Shown here: one piece after another, positions 26,942-34,809 of the stretch
Numbering within the stretch: the stretch's first letter is position 1
Layout of the letters: each line of letters begins with the position of its first letter
NCBI GenBank assembly: GCA_001723845.1
Contig: MCBE01000022.1
Location: forward strand, 1 to 34,809
Reading direction: 5' to 3'
Origin: Candidatus Altarchaeales archaeon WOR_SM1_SCG
Lineage (GTDB): Archaea > Altiarchaeota > Altiarchaeia > IMC4 > WOR-SM1-SCG
DNA length: 34,809 bases
The notes under the pieces: generated by a model
What the model was told of the DNA's origin: nothing
The model's database searches: none
The model's input: the letters and a program-made list of their open reading frames with translations, nothing else
Position numbers and translations under genes: made by a program

Positions 26942-28171
26942 ATGAAAGCAGAGAATCTATTAGGGGTGTTTGAATTTTTTGAAATAAAGCCGCTTGAAGA
27001 GGAAGATGAAATTAAGAACTATTATGAAAAAAGAGAAAGCCCGATAAAGAGTCTTTCTAAAGCCATTCTTTTAAGCAAAAAGCCCGCCAAGTTTTTATTC
27101 AGCGGGCATAGAGGGTCAGGGAAATCAACTGAATTAAACATTCTTTCAGGGAAGGTCAAGGATAAGTATTTTGTGGTTAACTTCTCGGTTTTTGACTTAC
27201 TGAGCATACACGACATCAAAGACATCGACCTTTTACTCACCATCGGTTCCGAGATATATAAAAAAGCATACGATGAGGGTATTAAACTGGATAAGAAAAT
27301 TGTTAACGACCTCTCCGCGTGGATGGAGGATGTGACAAAAATTAGTATAAAAGAACAGAAGGTTTCTTTGGGAGGGGAAGCCGCCCTTAACTGGCTTTTA
27401 ATAAAACTCGGCTCGGAGATGCAGACCGGGACAACAAAAAAAGAGGAATTAAGGGGGACGATAAAGCAGAGACTTGGGGATTTAATGGAAAAAATAAACT
27501 CATTGATATACGAGGTTGAGAATAAGCTGGCAAAAAAAGAGGGAAAGAAAATTCTTGTTATAATTGACGACCTTGATAAAATAGACCTTGATGAGGCGGA
27601 GGAGTTGTTTTATAAGCACAGCAATTCGCTGACGCTTCCTGCATGCAGTATTGTTTACACGATACCCATCTCTTTAGTTCACTCAAGCAAGTACACGCAG
27701 GTGAAGTTGAGTTTCGCTAATTCGTATGTGCTTCCAAACATAAGGTTGAACAAAAAAGACGGCGGAAAGGACGAAGCCGGGAGAGAAATATTAAGGAAAG
27801 TTGCAGGGAAAAGAATGGATTTAAACCTTATCTCAGGAGAAGCGCTGGAAAAAGCAATTGACGGGTGCGGCGGGGACATGTTCCAGTTTATCTACATAAT
27901 AAGGTTCGCAAGCATCGAAGCCGACAACAAAAACAGGAGCCGGATAGAGAAAGATGATGTTTCAGCAATACTTGTGAACCTGAGAAATGACTTTGACAGA
28001 ATTCTAAAGAAAGATGATTATCCAATCCTTAAAGAAATCCACAAGACAAAGGATGCCGTTGACGGGGAGCGGCTTCTGGAATTATTTCACAGTTTAAGTG
28101 TTTTGGAGTATTTAAATGCAGAAAGATGGTGCGATATTCATCCCTTGATTATTCCATTACTGGACAAATAG
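26942..28171 (+). CDS. P-loop (AAA/STAND-like) ATPase
   Basis: 409 aa; FLFSGHRGSGKSTELNIL Walker A, ILVIIDDLDKIDL Walker B. Confidence 0.85.
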   Translation: MKAENLLGVFEFFEIKPLEEEDEIKNYYEKRESPIKSLSKAILLSKKPAKFLFSGHRGSGKSTELNILSGKVKDKYFVVNFSVFDLLSIHDIKDIDLLLTIGSEIYKKAYDEGIKLDKKIVNDLSAWMEDVTKISIKEQKVSLGGEAALNWLLIKLGSEMQTGTTKKEELRGTIKQRLGDLMEKINSLIYEVENKLAKKEGKKILVIIDDLDKIDLDEAEELFYKHSNSLTLPACSIVYTIPISLVHSSKYTQVKLSFANSYVLPNIRLNKKDGGKDEAGREILRKVAGKRMDLNLISGEALEKAIDGCGGDMFQFIYIIRFASIEADNKNRSRIEKDDVSAILVNLRNDFDRILKKDDYPILKEIHKTKDAVDGERLLELFHSLSVLEYLNAERWCDIHPLIIPLLDK

Positions 28172-29475
28172 ACAGGTTGAACCTGGTGCTCAGGAGAGCA
28201 GAAAACGGAGTGATAGTTCTTTTAGAATGCAACAGTTTGCCCTTGAGAGAGGAAGTGATTAACCGGCTAAAGGAGGAACTGGATGAAAATTTCAAATTCC
28301 TTTCAATAAACATTGACGAAAAGAATAAAAATCTTCCGGGTATAGTTCAGGATTATTCCGGTTCAGGGAGAATTGATAAAAAAACGGTTGTTTTCGTGCA
28401 TAACATTGATGATGCGATGCCTGAAGTCATAGGATACTTAAACTGGGGAAGAGAGGTCTTTCTTGATTTAAAAGTAAAAATCATTATCCTCTGCCCGACA
28501 TTTGTCGCAGATGAAATAATAAAAAACGCACCTGATTTCTACAGGTTCTCCCACAGGATAACAATCAAGGAAAAAACACAGACCAGAGGAGAGGTTATTC
28601 CCTCGTTTATCTCGGATGTGAAATACAAGGATTTAAATGAATTAAACGAGAGAATCAATATACAGGAGCATCTGCTGAAGAAAGCAACAGAGGATTATAA
28701 AATCGCTGATTTATCGTTCAATTTAGGCAGGTTATATTTTAAAAAAAATGAATATAAAAATTCTTTAAAATTCTTTAATGATTGTTTAAAAATTTACGAG
28801 AAAATCGGTGGTAAAAAGCAAATTGCAGCAACATACAACGAAATGGGTATAATCCATTATTCACAGGGCAACTACAGTGAAGCCCTGAAATGGTACAAAA
28901 AAAGCATGGAAATTTCAGAAAAGATTGGCAATATCACAATTCTTACAACAACATATAACAACATTGGTGAGGTTCGTAGAGTTCAGGGCAACTACAGTGA
29001 AGCCCTGGAGTGGTACAACAAAAGCATGGAAATTAAAGAAAAAATCGGCGACACAGCAGGACTTGTCGCAACATATAACAATATTGGTTTAATTCATAAT
29101 TCGCAGGGCAATTATCCTGAAGCTCTGGAATGGTACAACAAAGGCATGGAAATCATGGAAAAAATCGGCGACACAGCAGGACTTGCCGCAACATACAACA
29201 ACATCGGTTCAATTCATGACGCTCAGGGCAACTACACTGGAGCCCTAAAATGGTACAATAAAAGCATAGAAATTTCTGATAAATTAGGAATGCTTCATTA
29301 CTCTGCAATGGGATATTCAAACATGGGCATTGCTTGTCTTGAGAATAAAGATATTAATTCCGCTCTTAATTATTTCACTAAAAGCCGCGACCTCTTCAGG
29401 AAGTTAGGTCTGGATAAAGATGCAGACAAAGCCGAAAAGACAATCTCGGATTTAACAACCGGAAACAAAACATGA
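28126..29475 (+). CDS. TPR protein with N-terminal ATPase-like (YLNWGRE) domain; overlaps the upstream ATPase gene by 46 bp
   Basis: VVFVHNIDDAMPEVIGYLNWGREVFLDL...NAPDFYRFSHRI followed by ~40-aa TPRs (AATYNNIGxIHxxQGNYxEALEWYNKSMEI). Confidence 0.85.
   Translation: MVRYSSLDYSITGQIDRLNLVLRRAENGVIVLLECNSLPLREEVINRLKEELDENFKFLSINIDEKNKNLPGIVQDYSGSGRIDKKTVVFVHNIDDAMPEVIGYLNWGREVFLDLKVKIIILCPTFVADEIIKNAPDFYRFSHRITIKEKTQTRGEVIPSFISDVKYKDLNELNERINIQEHLLKKATEDYKIADLSFNLGRLYFKKNEYKNSLKFFNDCLKIYEKIGGKKQIAATYNEMGIIHYSQGNYSEALKWYKKSMEISEKIGNITILTTTYNNIGEVRRVQGNYSEALEWYNKSMEIKEKIGDTAGLVATYNNIGLIHNSQGNYPEALEWYNKGMEIMEKIGDTAGLAATYNNIGSIHDAQGNYTGALKWYNKSIEISDKLGMLHYSAMGYSNMGIACLENKDINSALNYFTKSRDLFRKLGLDKDADKAEKTISDLTTGNKT
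28801..29280 (+). repeat. Four 120-bp TPR-encoding tandem repeats in the 28126 gene, related to the 32281-33240 array
   Basis: Repeated CAGGGCAACTACAGTGAAGCCCTGRARTGGTACAA... with 120-bp period. Confidence 0.85.
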
Positions 29476-29528
29476 TTGGAAATTCAAACAAAAATTTTAA
29501 TGGAATGAAAACTTTAAAATATGCGTAA

Positions 29529-29921
29529 TCAGCATACCGGGTTGAATCTCATTAATTTCTTTTTGTCGTTAAAGCAGATTTCAAATTTATCAAAGATTGT
29601 TTCCCTGCCCAGCAGGTTGAATGCCGTCCCGAGTTCGTCGGAGAATCCTATTTTCGCATCTCTTATGATCTTGCCCGCGATTATGGTTTCCACTTCATGA
29701 ATGTAAATTGTTATTTTATTCCCGTCGCCGATGGTAGGTGTTCTTTTTTCACCGGAAGTTATGTTAATCCCCAATTCTTCCCCTATACTTGATTTAAAAA
29801 CAGAGTAACTTGCACCGGTGTCAATAAGAGCAGCCACCGGAACAAGATTTGCATTTTCTCTCAAGATCACAGGGACTACGGAAAAATACTTGTCCCCGAT
29901 TTTTTTATACTTGAACTTCAT
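29529..29921 (-). CDS. Retropepsin-like aspartic protease
   Basis: 130 aa from MKFKYKKIGDKYF; PVAALIDTGASYSVF catalytic motif and FNLLGRETIFDKFEI. Confidence 0.85.
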   Translation of the reverse strand: MKFKYKKIGDKYFSVVPVILRENANLVPVAALIDTGASYSVFKSSIGEELGINITSGEKRTPTIGDGNKITIYIHEVETIIAGKIIRDAKIGFSDELGTAFNLLGRETIFDKFEICFNDKKKLMRFNPVC

Positions 29922-29922
29922 T

Positions 29923-30189
29923 TTAAACAAGCAGCATCTCATCTCCTTTTTTAGGTATATATGCAACCAGGGGTATTTTGCCGGGAAATGCTTCTTTTGC
30001 ATGATCATACGCTTCACCAAAATCCATTCCATAAGCCACCGCTTTTTCATCTATGATTGCAACATGCTCTCCTGCATGCTCTTTAGCCAATTCTTCAATA
30101 TGCTCGCCAAACCAGCGGTCATCCTTCAATGTTTGCCCATAAAGTTCCTTCAATTCCCTGTCTGAAATTTTTGTTTTCTTTGACTCCAT
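29923..30189 (-). CDS. DUF5678-like small protein
   Basis: 88 aa; HVAIIDEKAVAYGMDFGEAYDHAKEAFPGKIPLVAYIPKKGDEMLLV; immediately upstream of retropepsin gene on same strand. Confidence 0.75.
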   Translation of the reverse strand: MESKKTKISDRELKELYGQTLKDDRWFGEHIEELAKEHAGEHVAIIDEKAVAYGMDFGEAYDHAKEAFPGKIPLVAYIPKKGDEMLLV

Positions 30190-30267
30190 GTTATTAATTA
30201 ATTTTTAAATTAATAAATTATCAAAATTAATAATAAATTTTATCAAAATTAACCATGAAATAATATT

Positions 30268-33200
30268 GTGTATCTAGTAAATAACAAGATGGAAAATTCC
30301 GATGCTTTAAGGGTGCTTGTGGTTTCATCATCACCGCTTGTAGGTACTAAACCCCTTGATTTGGAAGAAGAGAGGAAACGACTGAGGGAAGCGTTTGGAA
30401 AAACAAAAGGAAATATTGAGGTTCATTACCTGCCGCATGCAACGGTTAAAAGTATCCAGGAAGCGCTGCTTGATGATTATGATGTTTTTCATTTCGTCGG
30501 ACTCAGCACGGAAAAAGGGGAACTTGTACTTGAACAGGAGGATGGAAACGACTACTGCCTTCCCGGTGATGATCTTGCAGGAATGCTGAAAGACAGCGGG
30601 ATAAAACTTGCCGTGCTTATCGCCTGTTATTCTTATTCTGATGCTGTTTCAGAGAAACTTGAAGGTAAAATCCCTTCAATTATCGGAGTTCGTAAAGACA
30701 AGCCACTGCCGGTTGTTGCAGGGTCTGCTTTTACTTCCATGTTTTACACTGCACTTGCTAAAGGTAAAAGCGTTAATCGTTCATTTGAGGATGGTAAAAC
30801 AGCAATTGATCTTATGAAAGGATTGAAAAAATATTCTCTTTCAAAGTTGTTTGTCTTAACTCAAAAAGAAGACAATACTTTGATCACAGGCGGCTCCGTT
30901 GGAAATTACACAGAAATTGAACCCGTTAAAACTCCCTGCAATTTACCCAAGGCGGATCGTTTTTTGGGCAGGATAGGTGAGATGGTGGCAATAAACAAAA
31001 ATCTTAAAGGTAAAGACAATCATATAATAAATCTGCACGGTGTTGCAGGAATAGGAAAAACAGCACTTGCTCTTGAGGCTGCACGCTGGCAGAAGGAAAG
31101 GGGATATTTCAAGGGGGGTGTTTTCTGGCATTCCGTGGAATTAAACCCGACACTTTCCGGCTTGCTTGAAAGCATAAGCAATGCATTTGAAATGGAGTCA
31201 ACACTAACAGAGAAAGAGGTTCTCGGCTATCTGAATAAGAATGATTGCCTTCTTGTTATTGATAATTTTCAAACCGTGCTTGATCTGGATGATAACGGAA
31301 ATGAACAGGCAGAGAAGGTTATTCAATTTTTACAGAATATTATTGATTCAACCCATGTTCTAATAACAAGCAGAAGAAACCATATAGGTTTACGAAACGA
31401 GAGGGATATTTATTTAGGAGAACTTCCAATTGAAATCGCAAAAAAACTTTTTATTGAAATTGTGGGAGAAAGGGGCTGGAAGCCCGGAAAGGAAGTGCCG
31501 GATTATAGAACAAACAATGACATAACAAACATCTGCGAACTTCTTGGATGCGTGCCTCTTGCTATTGTTCTTTCCGCGCCGCTTCTTCATACGGAACGCA
31601 TATCAGTGGGAGAACTTTATGAAAGATTGAAAAAAGAAGGTGAGATGCACAACTTACTTGACGAGGATAAGAGAGCTGTCCCAAGATTAAAGGATTACAA
31701 GGCATCGCTTCTTTTATCCTATTCAACTTTAAAAGATGATGCAAAATATGCTTTTGCTGTGATGTCAATCTTTTCGGGCTGGACAGGTGAGGAGGCGGTA
31801 AAAGATATTATTCCAAATATCACTGAAATTTTCGAAAAGGGAATGCACGATCTGGAAAGGAAAAATCTAATAAGATGCATAGGTGAAGGTAAAAGCAGGA
31901 GATGGCAGCATCTTCCTATAATCAAAAGTTTCGCTTTTGAAAAACTGAAGGAATATGATATTGATATTGAAACGCTGAAACTAAACCACGCAAACTACTA
32001 CCTGAAAATCGCCGAAAAATACGAACAAGGTAAGGAACACCTATGGAAATTCCTTGACCCCGAATGGGACAACATCACATCCGCTGCCGACTTCATCTCG
32101 GATAAATTCAACGAAAATTTCAATAATTTTAAAAATTTAAACGAATCTCAAATCAAGGAAAATAAAATCGTAAATTTAACCGGGGAATATGCACTGGCTC
32201 TCAAGCATGTTGCTTATTTCAGGCACCTTGGAAAACAGGGGGAGAGATGGCTTAAAACAGGGCTTGAAGCATTCAATTTAAAGGGAGATGAAAAAAGAAA
32301 GAGTTTAATGTGTAACCAGATTGGTTTAATTCATGATGCTCAAGGAGATTATCCTGAAGCCATTAAATGGTATAATAAAAGCATGGAAACTTCAGAAAAA
32401 ATTAGCGACACAGCAGGTATTGGAGCAATATATAATAATATTGCTTCAATTCATTATGCTCAAGGTAATTATCCTGAAGCACTGAAATGGTACAACAAGA
32501 GTTTAGAAATTAAAGAGAAAATCGGCGACACCGCGGGTCTTGCCACAACATACAACAATATTGGTTTAATTCATGATGCTCAAGGTAATTATCCTGAAGC
32601 ACTGAAATGGTACAACAAGAGTTTAGAAATTAAAGAGAAAATCGGCGACATAGCAGGGTTTGCCGCAACATACAACAACATCGCTGCAATTCATTATGCG
32701 CAGGGTAATTATTCTCTCGCCCTGAAATGGTACAATAAAAGCAGGGAAATCATGGAAAAAATCGGCAACACCGCAGGGCTTGCCGCAACATACAACAACA
32801 TAGGTGAAGTTCATAGAGTGCAGGGTAATTATCCTGATGCACTGAAATGGTTCAATAAAAGCGGGGAAATTTCAGAAAAAATCGGCAACACCGCGGGTCT
32901 TGCCGCAACATACAACAACATCGCTGCAATTCATTATGCACAAGGAGATTATCCCGAAGCCCTTAAATGGTACAATAAAAGCTGGGAAATCACAGAAAAA
33001 ATCGGCGACACCGCAGGGCTTGCCGCAACATACAACAACATAGGTGAAGTTCATAGAGTGCAGGGCAATTATCCTGAAGCCCTGAGATGGTACAAAAAAA
33101 GTGCAGAAATTAAAGAAAAGATAGAGGATTCCATAACCCTTTCAGATACTTATATTGATATAGGTAACATTCATTATGCCCAAGGTAATTATTCTGATGC

Positions 33201-33672
33201 GGAAAAATATTATTATAAAGGTTTTAGGATTTCAAAAGATATTGGTATCAAATTAAAGCAGGCAGAAATTGGTTATGTGCTTGGCAAAATTTTATTAAAA
33301 AGAAAGAATACCTACGATGCTTTAGAAGTTCTAAAAGAAGTGAAGGAGGCATTTAAAGAGATTCATAATAAAAAAGGGTTGGCAGATACTTGTCTTGAAT
33401 TGGGCAATATTTATCAGATGTTAAATGATTATGAAATGTCCCGGTGGTTATATAAAGATGCGTTACGATTTTATAAAGATCTTGGTGATTTGTCCGGAGA
33501 AGCTGTAACAGAAACAAATCTTGGAAGGTTGGAAATTAGAACAAACTTATTTTCTGATGCAGAAAAACATCTTAAAGATGCTTATAAATATTTTGTTAAT
33601 GCAAATGATTATAAAAAGCAGGACGCAATTCATCAATTATTACAGATAACACAACAAATATCAAAAGGTTAA
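30268..33672 (+). CDS. CHAT-like / NB-ARC (STAND NTPase) / TPR protein
   Basis: N-term DYDVFHFVGLST...LAVLIACYS (CHAT-like), GVAGIGKTALALEAA Walker A, DCLLVIDNFQ Walker B, GCVPLAI, then TPR array. ATG at 30289 is a likely alternative start to GTG 30268. Confidence 0.88.
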   Translation: MYLVNNKMENSDALRVLVVSSSPLVGTKPLDLEEERKRLREAFGKTKGNIEVHYLPHATVKSIQEALLDDYDVFHFVGLSTEKGELVLEQEDGNDYCLPGDDLAGMLKDSGIKLAVLIACYSYSDAVSEKLEGKIPSIIGVRKDKPLPVVAGSAFTSMFYTALAKGKSVNRSFEDGKTAIDLMKGLKKYSLSKLFVLTQKEDNTLITGGSVGNYTEIEPVKTPCNLPKADRFLGRIGEMVAINKNLKGKDNHIINLHGVAGIGKTALALEAARWQKERGYFKGGVFWHSVELNPTLSGLLESISNAFEMESTLTEKEVLGYLNKNDCLLVIDNFQTVLDLDDNGNEQAEKVIQFLQNIIDSTHVLITSRRNHIGLRNERDIYLGELPIEIAKKLFIEIVGERGWKPGKEVPDYRTNNDITNICELLGCVPLAIVLSAPLLHTERISVGELYERLKKEGEMHNLLDEDKRAVPRLKDYKASLLLSYSTLKDDAKYAFAVMSIFSGWTGEEAVKDIIPNITEIFEKGMHDLERKNLIRCIGEGKSRRWQHLPIIKSFAFEKLKEYDIDIETLKLNHANYYLKIAEKYEQGKEHLWKFLDPEWDNITSAADFISDKFNENFNNFKNLNESQIKENKIVNLTGEYALALKHVAYFRHLGKQGERWLKTGLEAFNLKGDEKRKSLMCNQIGLIHDAQGDYPEAIKWYNKSMETSEKISDTAGIGAIYNNIASIHYAQGNYPEALKWYNKSLEIKEKIGDTAGLATTYNNIGLIHDAQGNYPEALKWYNKSLEIKEKIGDIAGFAATYNNIAAIHYAQGNYSLALKWYNKSREIMEKIGNTAGLAATYNNIGEVHRVQGNYPDALKWFNKSGEISEKIGNTAGLAATYNNIAAIHYAQGDYPEALKWYNKSWEITEKIGDTAGLAATYNNIGEVHRVQGNYPEALRWYKKSAEIKEKIEDSITLSDTYIDIGNIHYAQGNYSDAEKYYYKGFRISKDIGIKLKQAEIGYVLGKILLKRKNTYDALEVLKEVKEAFKEIHNKKGLADTCLELGNIYQMLNDYEMSRWLYKDALRFYKDLGDLSGEAVTETNLGRLEIRTNLFSDAEKHLKDAYKYFVNANDYKKQDAIHQLLQITQQISKG
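32281..33240 (+). repeat. Eight 120-bp (40-aa) TPR-encoding tandem repeats in exact register
   Basis: Exact 120-bp period without indels; 75-bp identical stretch between 32456-32530 and 32576-32650. Confidence 0.92.
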
Positions 33673-33685
33673 TATCTCAATAAAA

Positions 33686-34809
33686 ATGAAAAACATAAGA
33701 AAATATGAAACAGGATTTGATAAATGGGAACTTAAAAGAAATCCCTTTGAAGTACTTCCTCCAAAAGATGAAGAAACGCGAAAGTGTGTATTCACCGGTA
33801 GAGAGAGGGAAATAAATGATATTTGCCGACTTGTAAAAACACCAAAAGGTATTTTTATCTGCGGGATGTTTGGTACGGGTAAAACAATGCTGGTTATGGA
33901 AGCTTTAAGTAGATTGGAAGAAGCAAACTTTACGAAAGTTTATGCAAGTTATGATGCACACGACGGATTCCGAAAAACAGTATTAAAAAATTTAGCAAAA
34001 ACTATATCACAAAGAGGTAATACATATGCAAAAAAAGTTTATGATGTCCTGACGATGGGTAATAAAATAGAGGAAACAGAAAAGGAAAGAGGTATGAATT
34101 TTGGAATAGCTGATGGTAAGATGAAATGGATAGAAAGAGCAACATTAAAAATTGAAAATCCCCGGGATTATATAGAAAAATTAATAGAAAGCGAAATAGA
34201 AGAAGGAAGAACAGTGGTTATTGCTGTGGATGATCTGGAAAGAAGAGCTGACATTGCAAGTATTCAGGAGATTATAGATGACACACGAGATATACTTCGA
34301 TTTGGTAGTTCATTAATACTTATGGGGCAACCGATTGGGGTTACGAGGGATATTCGTACATCCAGTGGATGTATTATGCATGAAATCCTGCTGGATACAC
34401 TTTCAGAAAAGGAATTAATAGAAATGATGATAAAATACCTTAATACAGCCCGCTCAGAAGATAAAGGAACTTATCCTTTTAGTAAGAATGTAGCTGAAAA
34501 GATCGCTAATAATATTGTTGAATGGAAATTAACACCAAGACTTTTTAATTTTGCTTGTTTTAATTTACTTGAAATTGCATCACACGATCTCTTGGATGAG
34601 ATTGATGATGGTGTGCTGGAAAAATACTGGCAAAAGATGGCAGATAAAATATTGGGTCAGATTGAAGAATTAGATAAAAAATATCTGGAGATTATTTATA
34701 AGGAAGGAGGATTTTCCGAGGATTCTGATAATGTAATCAAAATGATTGGAGGCGAATTTGCAGGATATGCTGAGGTTCGTGGAATACTTGCAAAATTGGC
34801 TCATGTAGA
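33686..34809 (+). CDS. AAA/P-loop ATPase (partial, runs off window edge; absent from ORF track)
   Basis: ATG at 33686, open to end: MKNIRKYETGFDKWELKRNPFEVLPPKDEETRKCVFTGREREINDICRLVKTPKGIFICGMFGTGKTMLVMEAL...EGRTVVIAVDDLERR. Confidence 0.88.
   Translation, partial: MKNIRKYETGFDKWELKRNPFEVLPPKDEETRKCVFTGREREINDICRLVKTPKGIFICGMFGTGKTMLVMEALSRLEEANFTKVYASYDAHDGFRKTVLKNLAKTISQRGNTYAKKVYDVLTMGNKIEETEKERGMNFGIADGKMKWIERATLKIENPRDYIEKLIESEIEEGRTVVIAVDDLERRADIASIQEIIDDTRDILRFGSSLILMGQPIGVTRDIRTSSGCIMHEILLDTLSEKELIEMMIKYLNTARSEDKGTYPFSKNVAEKIANNIVEWKLTPRLFNFACFNLLEIASHDLLDEIDDGVLEKYWQKMADKILGQIEELDKKYLEIIYKEGGFSEDSDNVIKMIGGEFAGYAEVRGILAKLAHV

Noticed and set aside
29922-30050. N-terminal extension of the retropepsin ORF (MKKRWLMEWILVKRMIMQKK...)
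   Set aside because: Overlaps the DUF5678-like gene in another frame; the start at MKFKYKKIGDKYF (29921) fits the domain better.
32623-33054. Repeated minus-strand ORFs MNFTYVVVCCGKPCGVADFF... (32623-32814, 32872-33054)
   Set aside because: Antisense translation of the TPR repeats; the similarity merely reflects the 120-bp repeat structure.

Overview
This is an AT-rich archaeal chromosomal window. Housekeeping genes include NAC, an archaeal IMPase/FBPase-like phosphatase, a PAC2 family protein, archaeal ThrRS with its N-terminal editing domain, ATP-dependent DNA ligase, AMMECR1 and archaeal topoisomerase I. Accessory DNA is interspersed between them. (1) A ~2 kb cassette (PD-(D/E)XK-like proteins plus a RelE/ParE-type TA pair) lies between two copies of the 3' end of the IMPase gene. 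(2) A GH13 amylase has three phased palindromic repeats upstream of its TATA box. (3) Two tandem Cys-rich surface proteins and a LamG/Cys-rich surface protein. (4) An AlbA_2-type regulator with a decayed partial copy beside it, next to a JAMM/MPN protein. (5) A VapBC-like pair and a truncated HepT remnant. (6) A 348-aa LAGLIDADG intein inserted in the active-site motif of the DNA ligase. (7) At the right end (26.7-34.8 kb), a STAND/AAA cluster: a P-loop ATPase overlapping a TPR protein, a CHAT-like/NB-ARC/TPR protein with near-identical 120-bp repeats, and another AAA ATPase running off the edge. Twice in this cluster a DUF5678-like gene sits head-to-head with a STAND-type gene, once together with a retropepsin-like aspartic protease. 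This cluster is my best candidate for an uncharacterised conflict/signalling system. All family assignments are from motif reading by eye; no searches were run.
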